The position numbers were made by a program, and so were the translations under genes. DNA of 10,487 nucleotides, from positions 1 to 10,487 of the forward strand of contig JAGHVI010000160.1 of the NCBI GenBank assembly GCA_018064385.1, written 5' to 3'. The notes beneath the pieces are model-generated. The model ran no database searches. It saw only the letters and a list, made by a program, of their open reading frames with translations, and was not told the DNA's origin. The DNA comes from Candidatus Minthenecus merdequi (GTDB lineage Bacteria > Bacteroidota > Bacteroidia > Bacteroidales > Paludibacteraceae). Of this stretch, positions 8,979 through 10,487 are shown one piece after another; position 1 is the stretch's first letter; the number at the start of each line of letters is the position of its first letter.

Positions 8979-10222
8979 TGCCAAGGAGAAAGAGTGATGA
9001 ACAAACCTGTTCGTTTTGTGGCAGGTCATACACAGAAGCTGGTCTTTTGTTGACTGGCGTAGATGGTTCGCTGATATGCGAAGATTGTGTGCGTCTAGCA
9101 ATTGGAGTCTTTGACGAGAATCGAGCTGAGAAAGCCACTTCCAAATACACACTTAACAAAGGGAAACTGCCTAAACCTAACGAGATTAAAGAGTTTCTTG
9201 ACCAATATGTAATCGGTCAGGACGATGCAAAAAAATATCTTTCGGTGGCTGTTTATAACCACTACAAGCGTATATTGCAACCAAAGGACAAAAACGAGAC
9301 AGAGATTGAGAAATCGAATGTGATACTGGTGGGACGGACAGGTACAGGCAAGACATTGATGGCAAGGACTATTGCACGCAAATTGAACGTGCCTTTTGCT
9401 ATGGTAGATGCAACAGTACTGACTGAGGCCGGTTATGTAGGCGAGGATGTAGAGTCGTTGTTGGTACGACTGTTGCAGGCATGCGACTATGATGTTGAGA
9501 GTGCGCAACGAGGTATAGTCTTCATCGACGAGATAGACAAAATATCCCGCAAAGCAGACAATCCTTCAATCACCCGTGATGTGGGTGGCGAAGGTGTGCA
9601 GCAAGGTTTGTTGAAACTGTTGGAGGGCAGTGTGGTAAACGTTCCACCGCAAGGAGGAAGAAAACACCCCGAGCAGAAATTCATAGAGGTGGATACGAAG
9701 AATATCCTTTTCATTTGCGGAGGTGCTTTTGATGGCATAGAGCGCAAGATAGCTATGCGTCTGAACCGCCATGTGGTAGGTTTTGAACATAATAATTCGC
9801 AGAAATACGACAACGACAACTTGTTGCAGTACATAGCGCCACAGGATCTCAAATCGTTTGGTCTTATACCGGAAATTGTGGGTCGTTTGCCTATATTGAC
9901 GCACCTTGACCCATTAGACAAAGAGGCATTGCGTCGTATTTTGGTGGAGCCAAAGAACTCTATAGTACGTCAATACACAAAACTATTTGCGATGGATGGT
10001 GTGAATTTAGAGTTTGAGGATGCAGCTTTAGACCTTATCGTGGAACGAGCCATGGAGTATAAGTTAGGAGCTCGAGGTCTAAGAGCTATTGTTGAGTCTA
10101 TATTGATTGACGATATGTATGACATAGGTTCGCATATCAAGTCAAAAAAGAAACTGCTTATCGAGCGTGAATATGCAGACAGTCAGATAGAACGAAATTA
10201 TTCAGGAATGAAAACAAGGTGA
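8978..10222 (+). CDS. clpX: ClpX, ATPase unfoldase subunit of the ClpXP protease
   Basis: ClpX is a hexameric AAA+ unfoldase that recognises tagged proteins, unfolds them and threads them into ClpP. The 414-aa product is of normal length. Its N-terminal zinc-binding domain has Cys11, Cys14, Cys34 and Cys37. The AAA+ core has Walker A GRTGTGKT (119-126), the GYVG pore loop (152-155), Walker B VFIDEID (181-187), the RKH loop (228-230), sensor-1 ILFICGG (243-249), the arginine finger Arg303 in VGRLP, and sensor-2 GARGLR (364-369, Arg366). VGF at 267-269 is the loop that docks on ClpP, equivalent to IGF in E. coli. Walker A has Arg120 where proline is usual, but the essential glycines, Lys125 and Thr126 remain. 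It overlaps clpP by one base. Its stop codon sits inside the stem of an intrinsic terminator, marking the probable operon end. Confidence 0.98.
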   Translation: MPRRKSDEQTCSFCGRSYTEAGLLLTGVDGSLICEDCVRLAIGVFDENRAEKATSKYTLNKGKLPKPNEIKEFLDQYVIGQDDAKKYLSVAVYNHYKRILQPKDKNETEIEKSNVILVGRTGTGKTLMARTIARKLNVPFAMVDATVLTEAGYVGEDVESLLVRLLQACDYDVESAQRGIVFIDEIDKISRKADNPSITRDVGGEGVQQGLLKLLEGSVVNVPPQGGRKHPEQKFIEVDTKNILFICGGAFDGIERKIAMRLNRHVVGFEHNNSQKYDNDNLLQYIAPQDLKSFGLIPEIVGRLPILTHLDPLDKEALRRILVEPKNSIVRQYTKLFAMDGVNLEFEDAALDLIVERAMEYKLGARGLRAIVESILIDDMYDIGSHIKSKKKLLIEREYADSQIERNYSGMKTR

Positions 10223-10246
10223 GTTTTTACAGGACTCACCTTTTTT
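10216..10246 (+). terminator. Intrinsic terminator at the end of clpX
   Basis: A 9-bp stem, AAGGTGAGT (10216-10224) pairing with ACTCACCTT (10234-10242), encloses a 9-nt loop (TTTTACAGG). The stem's last two bases are the first T residues of a run of six (10241-10246). The GC-rich central stem followed by T residues is the classic Rho-independent design. The clpX stop codon TGA (10220-10222) is inside the upstream stem arm, so ribosomes finishing clpX would sit on the hairpin. It is the only strong terminator-like structure I noticed after ruvA, which supports a ruvA-sprA-clpP-clpX transcript ending here. Confidence 0.85.
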
Positions 10247-10266
10247 ATCTACATTTTTTCAAAACT

Positions 10267-10299
10267 CTTGCTTATATCAAAGGAAAATCCGTACCTTTA
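10267..10299 (+). promoter_or_regulatory. Bacteroidota-type promoter reading rightwards out of the window
   Basis: The sequence has CTTG (10267-10270) as a -33-like element and TACCTTTA (10292-10299) as a -7-like element, separated by 21 bases. The Bacteroidota primary sigma factor recognises TTTG about 19-23 bases upstream of TAnnTTTG. The -7 element matches at every defined base except the final G, and the -33 element has TTG. It lies just downstream of the clpX terminator and points at whatever gene follows beyond the window edge. Transcription would start near 10305. This is a consensus match only; no transcription data are available. Confidence 0.6.
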
Positions 10300-10340
10300 C
10301 AGCACGCATGATGTTTTATCGTCAAAAAAAAGGAATATAA

Positions 10341-10361
10341 GGTGAGTTCTAAAAATTCACC
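10341..10361 (+). other. Leader hairpin resembling the clpX terminator stem
   Basis: GGTGAGTT (10341-10348) can pair with AATTCACC (10354-10361) through eight pairs, one of them G-T, around a CTAAA loop. The upstream arm repeats the eight bases GGTGAGTT found in the clpX terminator at 10218-10225. No T-run follows on the + strand, so it is not a standard rightward terminator. On the - strand the hairpin is followed by TTATATTCC and then seven T residues, so weak leftward termination is possible. If the promoter at 10267-10299 is real, this hairpin lies in the 5' leader of the next transcript, about 35 bases from its start. Confidence 0.45.
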
Positions 10362-10407
10362 ATTAAGAAAGAAATATAAAGAAAGTAACAAATAAACTTT
10401 TTGGTGT

Positions 10408-10487
10408 TTTTGAAGTTTCTTTTGACATCTTGCTGATTGTCAGTCGGTCACATAGCCCGCTATGCTCCCTTCTTCCGCACAGCAATC
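10408..10487. repeat. Right-end copy of the dispersed palindromic repeat (left arm plus core)
   Basis: The core (10441-10487) equals bases 1-47 apart from one substitution and includes the small inverted repeat CATAGC-CC-GCTATG (10451-10464). Before the core lies the left arm: TTTTGAAGTTT (10408-10418), then a T-rich stretch and GCTGATTG (10432-10439). These two blocks are, respectively, an exact and a one-mismatch reverse complement of AAACTTCAAAA (58-68) and CAATCTGC (43-50), which follow the core in the left copy. The window stops inside the core, so the right arm of this copy is not seen. No coding sequence is credible here. Confidence 0.75.

Noticed and set aside
1..10487. A circular 10.4-kb plasmid closed by the matching ends
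   Set aside because: The content is chromosomal housekeeping genes with no replication gene, and the two ends differ by one base.

Overview
The window is a compact piece of chromosome from a Bacteroidota bacterium, most likely of the order Bacteroidales. The evidence is an intact SprA/Sov-type type IX secretion translocon gene (a system confined to this phylum), Bacteroidales-like ClpP and ClpX proteins, A-rich sequence instead of Shine-Dalgarno sites before the starts, and a TTG / TAnnTTTG-type promoter after clpX. I cannot name a genus from sequence alone.

Layout, all on the + strand: a left-end repeat arm (1-68); a short intergenic stretch; ruvA (155-742, Holliday-junction-binding protein); sprA (767-8287, 2506 aa, outer-membrane pore of the type IX secretion system, T9SS), which fills almost three quarters of the window; clpP (8304-8978) and clpX (8978-10222), the peptidase and unfoldase of the ClpXP protease; then a 265-base non-coding tail. 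The tail holds a clear intrinsic terminator overlapping the clpX stop codon, a promoter-like site firing rightwards out of the window, a second hairpin that resembles the terminator, and a second copy of the end repeat. Gene gaps are 24 bp, 16 bp and a 1-bp overlap, so the four genes could be one transcript ending at the terminator at 10216-10246.

Functionally these are housekeeping and secretion genes, each with its expected key residues: RuvA acts in branch migration with RuvB, SprA exports T9SS cargo, and ClpXP performs regulated proteolysis. I see no obvious functional link between them beyond apparent co-transcription. No mobile-element genes, CRISPR array, tRNA or rRNA are visible.

The most unusual material lies at the two ends. 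Both carry the same 47-bp sequence in the same orientation (one mismatch). The flanks preserved at each end are reverse complements of one another, so together they imply a dispersed element of about 100 bp with inverted-repeat arms and a central hairpin. The window is probably a contig that broke at copies of this repeat. A second genome-scale signal is a strong shortage of the tetramer GATC (7 sites counted by eye, against roughly 40 expected). I did not find a convincing new multi-gene system here.
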